Source of the DNA: Candidatus Falkowbacteria bacterium RIFOXYC2_FULL_48_21
GTDB taxonomy: Bacteria; Patescibacteriota; Patescibacteriia; UBA11705; JABHMO01
Assembly: GCA_001778275.1 (NCBI GenBank)
Contig: MFGM01000027.1
Coordinates: 6,819-29,850, forward strand
DNA length: 23,032 nucleotides
Direction of reading: 5' to 3'
Positions 14,907-21,941 of the stretch are shown here, piece after piece. The position numbers and the translations under genes were made by a program. A model generated the notes under the pieces. That model was not told the DNA's origin. It searched no databases and saw nothing but the letters and a program-made list of their open reading frames with translations. Numbering within the stretch: position 1 is the first letter of the stretch; every line of letters starts with the position of its first letter.

Positions 14907-14914
14907 TTATATAT

Positions 14915-15028
14915 ATGAAGGTGCGCTCTTCGGTGAAAAAAATTTGTAAGGATTGTAAAGTCATTCGCCGCAAGCGGCGCGTTTGGGTTATTTGTATTAA
15001 GCCAAAACATAAACAAAGACAAGGCTAA
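14915..15028 (+). CDS. rpmJ: 50S ribosomal protein L36
   Basis: 37 aa. The start KVRSSVKKICKDC and the end PKHKQRQG are diagnostic. The zinc ligands Cys11, Cys14, Cys27 and His32 are all kept, so this is the zinc-binding (C+) form. It sits in the large subunit near the peptidyl-transferase region. Its place between infA and rpsM is the standard bacterial order. The start lies after a TATATAT stretch without a ribosome binding site. Confidence 0.97.
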   Translation: MKVRSSVKKICKDCKVIRRKRRVWVICIKPKHKQRQG

Positions 15029-15100
15029 GAGTAAATCATTACCTCGCTTGAGAGGTTTCGAAGCGGTCAGTATAACTCTCGCGCGCCCACTGATTTGCGA

Positions 15101-15134
15101 ATCAAACTAATCAAAATAATCATTATAATCACGG
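15101..15134 (+). repeat. 33-nt dispersed repeat, copy 2, overlapping a -10-like site
   Basis: Counterpart of 11129-11161. It contains TATAAT at 15124-15129, placed so that transcription would begin at about the A of the rpsM ATG. No -35 box fits, so its promoter role is only possible. Confidence 0.55.
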
Positions 15135-15135
15135 T

Positions 15136-15528
15136 ATGGCTGCTAGAATCGCCGGCGTAAATTTACCAAATGAAAAAAGCGTTGTTATCGCGTTGTCTTA
15201 TCTTTACGGTATTGGCTATAGTTTGAGCGCGAAAATTTTAAAAAAGTTAGATATCAAGCCGGAAATCAAGGTCAAAAATTTGACGGACGCGCAAGTCAAT
15301 GATTTGCGAACTGAAATTGAAAAAAATTATCAAGTCGAGGGCAATTTGCGCCGCGATGTTTTGGCGAATATCAAGCGGTTGAAAGAAATCCGCTCATATC
15401 GCGGCAGTCGTCATGCCAAGGGTTTGCCGGCGCGTGGCCAGAGAACGAAGACAAATAATCGCACCGTTCGCGGCAATGTGCGTAAAACTATGGGTAGTGG
15501 AAGAAAGCCGGCGGGACAAAAGACTTAA
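15136..15528 (+). CDS. rpsM: 30S ribosomal protein S13
   Basis: 130 aa. Typical features are the opening ARIAGVNLPNEK, a helix-two-turns-helix region with YGIGYS, and the basic tail RGQRTKTNNRTVRG that reaches toward tRNA in the decoding region. It is in the small-subunit head and forms bridges to the large subunit. First gene of the rpsM-rpsK-rpsD-rpoA-rplQ order. It lacks a Shine-Dalgarno sequence; the start follows a repeat that includes TATAAT. Confidence 0.97.
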   Translation: MAARIAGVNLPNEKSVVIALSYLYGIGYSLSAKILKKLDIKPEIKVKNLTDAQVNDLRTEIEKNYQVEGNLRRDVLANIKRLKEIRSYRGSRHAKGLPARGQRTKTNNRTVRGNVRKTMGSGRKPAGQKT

Positions 15529-15530
15529 TA

Positions 15531-15620
15531 AGTTAATTCGGTTAACCGTGTTAATCAGGTTAATCAAACGAATCCGAGCGGATCGAGTAATCAAATTAAT
15601 CAAAATAATCAAGTTAATCG
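15531..15620 (+). repeat. Degenerate TTAATCA(A) repeats between rpsM and rpsK
   Basis: About 90 nt dominated by 9-12-nt imperfect units such as GTTAATCAG, GTTAATCAAA, AATCAAATTAATCAAA, AATCAAGTTAATC. Related units occur at 11129-11161, 15101-15134 and 21893-21916. The 101-nt rpsM-rpsK spacer contains little else. Confidence 0.75.
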
Positions 15621-15629
15621 TGGTAAAAT

Positions 15630-16112
15630 ATGGCAGACGAAGTTAAAGACGTAAAACCGATTATTGAAGGCGCTCCGTCCGTTGACGCGGTTGCGAGTGA
15701 AGAAAAAGGTAAAGACGGCAAAAAGCCGATCAAGATTAAGCGTGGCAAAAAGAAAACCATCAAGCAGGTGACGATTGGCAGTGCGTATATCAAGGCCACT
15801 TACAACAATACCATTGTGACGATTACGGATCAGGTCGGTAATGCAATCGGTTTTTCCAGTGCCGGCCTTATGGGCTTCAAGGGCGCGAAAAAAGCTACGC
15901 CATACGCCGCGACCGTGATTGTGCGCGATGCGGTGGAAAAGGCCAAGGTAACCGGTATTCGCGATGTGAATGTTTTTGTCAAAGGCGTGGGCATGGGACG
16001 TGAGTCCGCGGTGCGCGCTTTGAACGCGAACGGGTTGAACGTGATGGCGATCAAGGATGTGACGCCGATCCCGCACAACGGCTGCCGCAAACCGAAGCCG
16101 AGACGGGTGTAA
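15630..16112 (+). CDS. rpsK: 30S ribosomal protein S11 with N-terminal extension
   Basis: 160 aa, versus about 129 in typical bacteria. Residues 1-45 are a charged Lys/Glu/Asp-rich tail (with GKDGKKPIKIKRGKKKTIK). The S11 core follows: YIKATYNNTIVTITD, SSAGLMGFKGAKKATPYAA, and the C-terminal DVTPIPHNGCRKPKPRRV. S11 lies on the platform near the mRNA exit and contacts the 16S 3' region. The tail could lie near the anti-Shine-Dalgarno region, but that is inference. No ribosome binding site: the start follows TGGTAAAAT. Confidence 0.96.
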   Translation: MADEVKDVKPIIEGAPSVDAVASEEKGKDGKKPIKIKRGKKKTIKQVTIGSAYIKATYNNTIVTITDQVGNAIGFSSAGLMGFKGAKKATPYAATVIVRDAVEKAKVTGIRDVNVFVKGVGMGRESAVRALNANGLNVMAIKDVTPIPHNGCRKPKPRRV

Positions 16113-16114
16113 CA

Positions 16115-16264
16115 ATGAAGCATAGAAGCAATGAAGCATAGAAACATAGAAGCACGTGTCCACCGGAGCATGCGACCAGGTGTCTGCGAAGGTGGATGGA
16201 AGCAAATCCGACAGCCCCCACGTTTCAACTGGGGGAAGAGGAAAGAAGCATGGAAGCATTTACA
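16115..16264 (+). repeat. Short-period ATGAAGCATAGAA repeats and hairpin before rpsD
   Basis: Units of the type ATGAAGCATAGAAGCA and AACATAGAAGCA fill 16115-16156, with a faint echo (GAAGCATGGAAGCATT) at 16246-16261. Between them is a CCCCCA/TGGGGG hairpin (16215-16220 with 16230-16235). No protein is evident in this 205-bp spacer. Confidence 0.65.
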
Positions 16265-16317
16265 AATAAATTCGCCGCCTAATAATCAACATTTAGTAAT
16301 CAAATCTTTAATCTATT

Positions 16318-16962
16318 ATGGCTAGGGATACTAATCCACAATGCAAACGTTGCCGTCGCATGGGCGCCAAGCTTTTTTTGAAAGGCGACCGTTGTAATAC
16401 TTCAAAATGCGCTATGGTCAAACGGAACTATGCTCCGGGTGCGCACGGTCAAAAAGCGGCCGGTGGCAAGGGCGGACGGATGACCGGTTATGGTATGCAA
16501 TTGCGCGAAAAGCAAAAAGCCAAAGCCACTTACGGTATCTTGGAGCGCCAAATGCGGCGTTATTACGACACCGCTATTCGCACCAAAGGCGATACCAGTG
16601 ATATTTTGTTCAAAATTTTGGAATCGAGATTTGATAACGTGGTTTTTCGCGCCGGATTTGCGGTCAACCGCCAATTGGCGAGACAGCTGGTCAATCACAA
16701 TCACTTTGCCGTCAATGGCAAGCGAGTGAACATCCCGTCTTACGCCATTCAAATGAACGACAAGATTACCATCGACAAAACCAGCGCGCAAAAAGTGCCG
16801 TTCAAAGATTTGAGCGAAAAATTGAAAACCAGCCGCGAAGTGACTGACTGGTTGAGTGTGGATGCGAAGGATTTGGTCATTGCGAAGATCGGCGAGCCGA
16901 GTATGCAAAAAGCGGCGCCGAATTATGATATTAGACAGATCATTGAGTTTTATTCCAGATAG
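16318..16962 (+). CDS. rpsD: 30S ribosomal protein S4
   Basis: 214 aa. The N-terminal zinc-binding form is retained with Cys9, Cys12, Cys26 and Cys31. The KRNYAPGAHGQ segment and an S4 RNA-binding domain (about residues 100-160, with FDNVVFRAGFA and RQLVNHNHFAVNGKRVNIPSY) follow. S4 is a primary 16S rRNA binder at the 5' domain and often represses its own operon. It stands 5' of rpoA as usual. No Shine-Dalgarno; the start follows TTTAATCTATT. Confidence 0.97.
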   Translation: MARDTNPQCKRCRRMGAKLFLKGDRCNTSKCAMVKRNYAPGAHGQKAAGGKGGRMTGYGMQLREKQKAKATYGILERQMRRYYDTAIRTKGDTSDILFKILESRFDNVVFRAGFAVNRQLARQLVNHNHFAVNGKRVNIPSYAIQMNDKITIDKTSAQKVPFKDLSEKLKTSREVTDWLSVDAKDLVIAKIGEPSMQKAAPNYDIRQIIEFYSR

Positions 16963-17030
16963 GATAGAGGGTGGTGCATGGTGTGTGGAAGCTGGTTCGG
17001 AGTGTGGATATTGGAGAACAGAGTATTGAA

Positions 17031-17060
17031 TTCCAGTTTCCAATCCCCAACTTCCAATTT
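17031..17060 (+). repeat. Degenerate TTCCAATT repeat in the rpsD-rpoA spacer
   Basis: Three imperfect units (TTCCAGTT, TCCAATCCCCAA, CTTCCAATTT). A TATAAT lies at 17067-17072 but has no good -35. Confidence 0.5.
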
Positions 17061-17100
17061 GGCATCTATAATACCACGTACTAATTTCCAAACTAATTAA

Positions 17101-17132
17101 CTGCCGCTGGACACCCATAAGTCCGAAGGCAG
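17101..17132 (+). promoter_or_regulatory. Leader hairpin immediately before rpoA
   Basis: CTGCC/GGCAG (17101-17105 with 17128-17132) encloses GGAC/GTCC (17109-17112 with 17121-17124). It lies 19 nt before the rpoA start, in place of a ribosome binding site. It could be a translational control structure, for example an S4 target, but there is no direct evidence. Confidence 0.4.
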
Positions 17133-17151
17133 TATAAATAATAAAAAAAGT

Positions 17152-17862
17152 ATGGAAAAAGTTTTATTGCCTTCCAAGGTTTCTTTCGAGCAATCGGAAG
17201 ATCCGAGCAAGGCCGTCCTGACCGTCGAACCGTGCTATTTCGGTTATGGCACCACGCTTGGCAATGCGCTTCGTCGCGTCTTGCTTTCATCTTTGACCGG
17301 TGCGGCCGTTACGGCCGTGAAAATCGCTGGCGTTGACCAAGAGTTTTCGGCGATTGAAAACGTGCAAGACGATGTTTTGAAAATTTGCTTGAAGCTCAAG
17401 GAATTGCGCATGAAGGTGTTTAGCGATCAGCCGGTGAAGTTGCACTTGAAGGTCAAGGGCAAAAAAATGGTCACGGCCGCTGATTTTGAAAAAAACAGTG
17501 ACGTGGAAATCGTTAATCCGGAATTGGAAATCACCGAAATCACTGACAAAAAAGGCGAGTTGGATTTGGAGGTGACGGTGCAACAAGGCCGTGGCTACTG
17601 GCCTACGGAAGAGCGGGTGAAAGAAGAAGTGGAAATCGGTACGATCATGATTGACGCGATTTTCACCCCGATTCAAAAAGTCGGATACAAGGTCGTCCCC
17701 ACGCGCGTTGGTGATATTACAAACTTTGATAAGTTAGTTATGGATATCGAAACGGACGGCACCATCACCCCGCAGGCGGCGGTGGAAGAAGCGGCGCGCG
17801 TTTTGATCGAGCATTTTTCTCTTTTGACGAACAAGGATAACGACAGTAAGTCAGAATCGTAA
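17152..17862 (+). CDS. rpoA: RNA polymerase alpha subunit, N-terminal domain only
   Basis: 236 aa, versus roughly 310-330 in most bacteria. The assembly domain is complete: TVEPCYFGYGTTLGNALRRVLLSS (about residues 24-47) is the dimer and beta-binding signature, and VGYKVVPTRVGD and the TITPQAAVEEAARVLIEHF helix end the domain. The flexible linker and the C-terminal domain, which normally binds UP elements and activators, are absent; the protein ends in a short charged tail (NKDNDSKSES). No frameshifted remainder exists, because rplQ starts 8 nt after the stop. This implies that transcription here does not use alpha-CTD contacts, unless the domain is encoded elsewhere. Confidence 0.96.
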   Translation: MEKVLLPSKVSFEQSEDPSKAVLTVEPCYFGYGTTLGNALRRVLLSSLTGAAVTAVKIAGVDQEFSAIENVQDDVLKICLKLKELRMKVFSDQPVKLHLKVKGKKMVTAADFEKNSDVEIVNPELEITEITDKKGELDLEVTVQQGRGYWPTEERVKEEVEIGTIMIDAIFTPIQKVGYKVVPTRVGDITNFDKLVMDIETDGTITPQAAVEEAARVLIEHFSLLTNKDNDSKSES

Positions 17863-17869
17863 ATTTTTT

Positions 17870-18220
17870 ATGAGACATAAAAACACTGTAACAAAATTGA
17901 GCCGCAAGACCAATAATCGAAAAGCCCTGCTTCGCGGTTTGGCCACGGAGTTTGTGTTGAACGGAAAGATGAAAACCACCTTTGCCAAAGCCAAGGCGTT
18001 GCGTCCGGTGGTCGAAAAGTTGATCACTCTTAGTCGTGATAACAGCCTTAGCGTTAGACGCAAGCTTTTAGGTTATTTGTACGAGGAAAAAGCGGTAAAA
18101 AAGCTTTTGGAAAAGTTGGGGCCGGATTATCGAGGCCGACCGGGCGGTTTTACGCGCATTGTGCGCTTGAACGAGCGCAAGGGCGATAACGCGTCAATGG
18201 CTTTGATTGAATTAATCTAG
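17870..18220 (+). CDS. rplQ: 50S ribosomal protein L17
   Basis: 116 aa, usual length. The opening RHKNTVTKLSRKTNNRKAL and the middle TTFAKAKALRPVVEKLIT are typical, as is the ending RIVRLNERKGDNASMALIEL. It lies near the peptide exit tunnel. It follows rpoA by 7 nt and precedes rplM by 9 nt, so the genes are very likely co-transcribed. The start follows TAAATTTTTT without a ribosome binding site. Confidence 0.97.
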   Translation: MRHKNTVTKLSRKTNNRKALLRGLATEFVLNGKMKTTFAKAKALRPVVEKLITLSRDNSLSVRRKLLGYLYEEKAVKKLLEKLGPDYRGRPGGFTRIVRLNERKGDNASMALIELI

Positions 18221-18229
18221 GTATATATT

Positions 18230-18580
18230 ATGATAAGAGAAACACATAAAATAGACGCAACTGACAAAGTGCTCGGTCGATTAGCCTCGCAGATCGCAGC
18301 GCTTTTGCGTGGCAAAAATAAAGTGGCTTTTGCGCCGAATGAAGATATCGGTGATATCGTTGAGGTTAGCAATGCCGCCCAGATTCGCGTTACCGGCGCC
18401 AAAGCGAAGCAAAAGCTGTATCATCATTTTTCCGGCCAAGTCGGTGGATTGAAGACGGCGAAGTATGAGGAAAAGTTAAGAAAGAATCCGAGTTTTATTC
18501 TTCGGACCGCGGTTTACAGCATGCTGCCAAAAAATCGTTTGCGGCCGAATATGATCAAAAGATTAAAATTTGTTGAATAA
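18230..18580 (+). CDS. rplM: 50S ribosomal protein L13, short form
   Basis: 116 aa, about 25 shorter than the E. coli protein; the usual N-terminal strand before the DATDKVLGRLASQIA motif is cut back. The core (LLRGKNKVAFAP, VTGAKAKQKLYHHFSG, AVYSMLPKNRLRPNMIKRL) is intact. L13 is an early-binding large-subunit protein. Linked with rpsI in the usual order, 5 nt apart. Confidence 0.96.
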   Translation: MIRETHKIDATDKVLGRLASQIAALLRGKNKVAFAPNEDIGDIVEVSNAAQIRVTGAKAKQKLYHHFSGQVGGLKTAKYEEKLRKNPSFILRTAVYSMLPKNRLRPNMIKRLKFVE

Positions 18581-18585
18581 ATATT

Positions 18586-19122
18586 ATGGTAGAAACAAAG
18601 GAGATAAAGAAAAAAACGATTAAGAAGGTTAAGGCGGAGAAGGTAAAGCCTGTCGTTGAATCGGTTTTAACTTCGGAGCCGGCGGTGGTTGAAGCGGTTA
18701 TTATGCCAGGTGAGGCCGACGGCAAAAAGAAATCAGAGTACCTGTTCGGTATCGGTCGGCGCAAAAGCGCCACTGCGCAAGTGCGCGTTTACAAAAAGGG
18801 CTCTGGCGTAATCACCGTTAACGGCAAGGATTTTAAAGTATATTTCCCATTGGCCGCTCAGCAGGATATTGCCACTTCGCCGTTGAAAATTGTCGGTCAG
18901 GTTGAGAAGCTCGACGTAGTGGTGAAGGTACTCGGTGGCGGCTTCATGTCGCAAACCGAGGCTATGCGCCATGGTTTATCTCGCGCATTATTACTGCTCA
19001 ACCAAAATTTCAGAAAGCCTTTGAAAAAGGCTGGCTTCCTGACGCGCGATTCGCGTAAAAAGGAAAGAAAGAAACCGGGTTTGAAGCGCGCGCGCAAGGC
19101 GCCGCAGTGGGCGAAGCGATAG
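18586..19122 (+). CDS. rpsI: 30S ribosomal protein S9 with N-terminal extension
   Basis: 178 aa, versus about 130. Residues 1-46 are a Lys/Val/Glu-rich tail that opens KETIKKK-like and has no similarity to the S9 core. The core starts at YLFGIGRRKSATAQVRVYKKGSG. The basic C-terminus (GLKRARKAPQWAKR), whose final residues contact P-site tRNA, is kept. Last gene of the block, with a terminator 33 nt after its stop. The matching extension in S11 suggests a lineage trait. Confidence 0.96.
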   Translation: MVETKEIKKKTIKKVKAEKVKPVVESVLTSEPAVVEAVIMPGEADGKKKSEYLFGIGRRKSATAQVRVYKKGSGVITVNGKDFKVYFPLAAQQDIATSPLKIVGQVEKLDVVVKVLGGGFMSQTEAMRHGLSRALLLLNQNFRKPLKKAGFLTRDSRKKERKKPGLKRARKAPQWAKR

Positions 19123-19155
19123 GCGTTGTCTTTCGAGATTAGAGGTTTGATAAAC

Positions 19156-19184
19156 AAAAGACCGCGGGAATCCGTGGTCTTTTA
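19156..19184 (+). terminator. Terminator of the ribosomal protein block
   Basis: A 12-bp stem with one G-T pair (19156-19167 with 19172-19183), GAAT loop. The T-run is formed by the distal stem strand. Confidence 0.75.
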
Positions 19185-19218
19185 CGTGTGCGCGAAAAAG
19201 TTGCAGAGTACAAGCGAT

Positions 19219-19247
19219 TTGTGATTTTTACGGGACTTTGCTACAAT
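19219..19247 (+). promoter_or_regulatory. Promoter for the flippase-glycosyltransferase operon
   Basis: TTGTGA (19219-19224), 17-nt spacer, TACAAT (19242-19247). A small AGGC/GCCT hairpin (about 19276-19293) lies in the leader. Confidence 0.6.
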
Positions 19248-19300
19248 TTTAATATTAAACCACGCAAATCGCAATCAGGCGGAACAAGGCCTGTTAGCTT

Positions 19301-20755
19301 ATGCCTGAAAGCGTCACCAAAAATACCACCTTCCTAACCGGCGCCTACGTTTGGCAAAAGCTTTTGTCTTTTGTTTATTTTGTTTTGGTGGCGCGATTTA
19401 TCGGCGTGGAAAATTTGGGCAAATACACATTTGCCATTTCTTTTGCCACGCTGTTCGCGGTGTTGCTTGATTTGGGATTTAACTCGGCACTAATAAGAGA
19501 ATCGGCCAAGTTCAAGGAACGCGCAGCGGATTATTTGTCATCTATTTTATCGGTTAAGATAATTACAGCGATACTCGTTTATGCGTTGGTCGCGGTGGCG
19601 ATCAATTTACTTGGCTATCCGCCTTTAACAAAGTTGCTGGTTTATCTTGCCGCCATTCCCATGGTATTTGACCAGTTTGCCAACACTTTCTGGGGAGCAT
19701 TCCGCGGTCAGCAAAATTTGCGTTATGAAGCTCTGAATATCGTGATAAATCAAGTGATTATTTTGGTTGTTGGTCTTGGCGTGTTGTTTTTCAAACTGCC
19801 TTTGCCATATTTGATGTTACCGTTCATTTTGGCCAGCGCGTTCAGCATGATTTTTGCGGGAGTAAGCGTTCGGCGCGTGTTGGCGATTAAGTATCGGCCG
19901 ATGTTTGACACGGCGCTTTTGAAAACGATTTTGAAGATCGCCGTGCCGTTTGCCTTGATCGCGATATTCAGCCGCGTTTACGGCTACATCGATTCAGTGA
20001 TGCTTTCCAAAATGGTGGGGGACAAAGCGGTGGGTTGGTACAGCGTAGCGATGAAAATTCCGTTCGCTCTGCAATTCATTCCGGCCGCGCTCGCCGCGTC
20101 GATTTTTCCCGCGTTCAGTCATCACTTTGTGCATGACAAGGAACAGTTGCGTGCGACCTTTGAACGCGTTGTGAAGTTTTTACTTATTATCGTGGTGCCG
20201 ATGTCGGTTGGTATCGCTGTTTTGGCGCGGCCGATTGTTTTATCGTTTTACGGCGCAGAATATTTGCCGGCGGTTTTACCTTTGCAAATTTTGATGGCCG
20301 GATTGGTGTTTGTTTTTTTGAATTTTCCGCTTGGTTCATTGTTAAACGGTTGCGATCGGCATGTGTTTAACATGTATTTGGTCGGTGCAATTATGGTGGC
20401 GAATGTGGCGATGAATATCTTTGCCATTCCGCGTTTCAGCTTTGTCGGCGCGGCGGCTGCGTTTGTGGTGAGTCACGCGCTTTTATTCGTCGTCAGTATG
20501 ATTGCCGCCGCGCGCATTGTTCCCTATGGCAAGGCGCGGATGTTGCTCACGGCCGGACAGACAATTATCAGTGCTGGCGCGATGGCAATGGTAATTTTGA
20601 TGTTGATTGATAAGGTGCATTTTATTTTATTAATTATTATCGGAGCGCTCGTTTACGCCGCCATGATTTTTTTGGTGCGCGGATTAACGATTGGCGAGAT
20701 AAAATATTTTGTCGGCGGTATGTCCCGCAAAAAAAGTGAAAGTGAAATGGTATGA
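19301..20755 (+). CDS. Wzx-like polysaccharide flippase (MATE/MVF superfamily)
   Basis: 484 aa, almost wholly hydrophobic, with about 12-14 membrane spans. The opening KNTTFLTGAYVWQKLLSFVYF and the loop FANTFWGAFRGQQNLRYEA (about residues 127-145) are characteristic of O-antigen and teichoic-acid type lipid-linked glycan flippases. They move lipid-carrier-linked sugars across the cytoplasmic membrane. The gene overlaps the glycosyltransferase start by 4 nt (ATGA), so the two are translationally coupled, which fits a surface-polysaccharide pathway. No ribosome binding site. The specific glycan is unknown. Confidence 0.9.
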   Translation: MPESVTKNTTFLTGAYVWQKLLSFVYFVLVARFIGVENLGKYTFAISFATLFAVLLDLGFNSALIRESAKFKERAADYLSSILSVKIITAILVYALVAVAINLLGYPPLTKLLVYLAAIPMVFDQFANTFWGAFRGQQNLRYEALNIVINQVIILVVGLGVLFFKLPLPYLMLPFILASAFSMIFAGVSVRRVLAIKYRPMFDTALLKTILKIAVPFALIAIFSRVYGYIDSVMLSKMVGDKAVGWYSVAMKIPFALQFIPAALAASIFPAFSHHFVHDKEQLRATFERVVKFLLIIVVPMSVGIAVLARPIVLSFYGAEYLPAVLPLQILMAGLVFVFLNFPLGSLLNGCDRHVFNMYLVGAIMVANVAMNIFAIPRFSFVGAAAAFVVSHALLFVVSMIAAARIVPYGKARMLLTAGQTIISAGAMAMVILMLIDKVHFILLIIIGALVYAAMIFLVRGLTIGEIKYFVGGMSRKKSESEMV

Positions 20756-21888
20756 AACGAACCATGCTAGTAACGCTTGATTTCCCCCCCATGGTTGGTG
20801 GTGTCGCCAGCTATTGGGCCAATCTTGCAAGGCTTATGCCGAGCGATCGATTTTTTGTTTTGGCGGAGGAGGGCGACTCGTCGCTTGATTTTGATGTTAA
20901 TCAAAGCTTCTTAATCTATCGACAAAACCTGATTTCTTGCCGTCGTTGGCTATGGCCGAGATGGTTGCCGCTTTTGTGGGCGATGTATCGCTTAGCGCGG
21001 ATGAAACAGATTCAGCGATTCATCGTAGCGCACGTTTTGCCGACCGGGACGGCGGCGCTGATTTTGAAAAAGATTTTACGCATTCCTTATAATGTTTCCA
21101 TCCACGGCCTAGATGTGGCGTGGGCGCAGAGAAGCAAAAGAAAAAAGTGGTTGACGAAAATTATCTTCAAAAATGCCGAGTCGGTGATTGTGAACAGCGA
21201 CTTTACCCGCCAGCGTTTGCAGTCGTTATGCCATATCGCGCCCGGCAAGATTCATTTGGTCTATCCATGTCCAAACGTGGTTGCCGCTCCGGCCGAAGTA
21301 AGTCGAGAAGAATTTTTAAAGAAATATAATTTGGAAAACAAAAGGTTTATTTTGACGGTTGGCCGATTGATTGAAAGAAAAGGACAAGATAAGGTGATTG
21401 AGGCGTTGCCGCGGATCATGCGCGCGGTTCCCGCCGTGGCGTATTTGGTTGTTGGCCGCGGGCCGAAGTTGGACAGCTTGCGCGCCAGCGTCAAGGAGTT
21501 AAAATTGGAAAAGCAGGTTCGTTTTTGTACCGATATTTTGGATTCAGAACTGCCGGCGTTTTATCAAAACTCGGAGCTTTTTATCATGCCGAGCCGTCAG
21601 CTGGAAGACGGTGACGTGGAGGGGTTTGGTATTGTTTATCTCGAGGCGAATCACTACGGTTTGCCGGTTATTGCCGGGCGAAGCGGCGGCGCATCGGAAG
21701 CGGTGGAGCATGGAATTAACGGATTACTCGTTGATCCGCTTAGTGTCAACGATATCGCGCAGGCGATCATGAGTTTACTGACCAATCAGGTTCGGGCGTG
21801 CGAGTTTGGCGAGCGCGGCCGGCGACGCGTAGCGGAGCGCTTCACTTGGTCGGAACAGGCGAGGGAGTTGGTGAAGGCGTTGGAGTGA
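20752..21888 (+). CDS. GT4-family glycosyltransferase
   Basis: 378 aa, GT-B fold. The N-terminal acceptor domain opens TLDFPPMVGGVASYWANLA, the glycine-rich loop of GT4 enzymes. The C-terminal donor domain has FILTVGRLIERKGQDKVIEA (about residues 197-216), VVGRGP and the E-x7-E nucleotide-sugar motif (Glu290 to Glu298, EGFGIVYLE), followed by GLPVIAGRSGGASEAV. It should add a sugar from a nucleotide donor to a lipid-linked acceptor at the inner membrane face. It overlaps the flippase gene. The sugar specificity cannot be read. Confidence 0.93.
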   Translation: MKRTMLVTLDFPPMVGGVASYWANLARLMPSDRFFVLAEEGDSSLDFDVNQSFLIYRQNLISCRRWLWPRWLPLLWAMYRLARMKQIQRFIVAHVLPTGTAALILKKILRIPYNVSIHGLDVAWAQRSKRKKWLTKIIFKNAESVIVNSDFTRQRLQSLCHIAPGKIHLVYPCPNVVAAPAEVSREEFLKKYNLENKRFILTVGRLIERKGQDKVIEALPRIMRAVPAVAYLVVGRGPKLDSLRASVKELKLEKQVRFCTDILDSELPAFYQNSELFIMPSRQLEDGDVEGFGIVYLEANHYGLPVIAGRSGGASEAVEHGINGLLVDPLSVNDIAQAIMSLLTNQVRACEFGERGRRRVAERFTWSEQARELVKALE

Positions 21889-21892
21889 AGGG

Positions 21893-21916
21893 TTAATCAT
21901 GTTAATCAAGTTAAGC
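21893..21916 (+). repeat. TTAATCA repeats before the UMP kinase gene
   Basis: GTTAATCATGTTAATCAAGTTAAG, three imperfect 9-nt units of the class seen between rpsM and rpsK. Confidence 0.6.
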
Positions 21917-21941
21917 GTCTCTCAAAAGAGAAAAGAATAAT

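Noticed and set aside
15531..15620. CRISPR-like array in the rpsM-rpsK spacer
   Set aside because: Units are short, degenerate and contiguous, with no constant repeat length or unique spacers.
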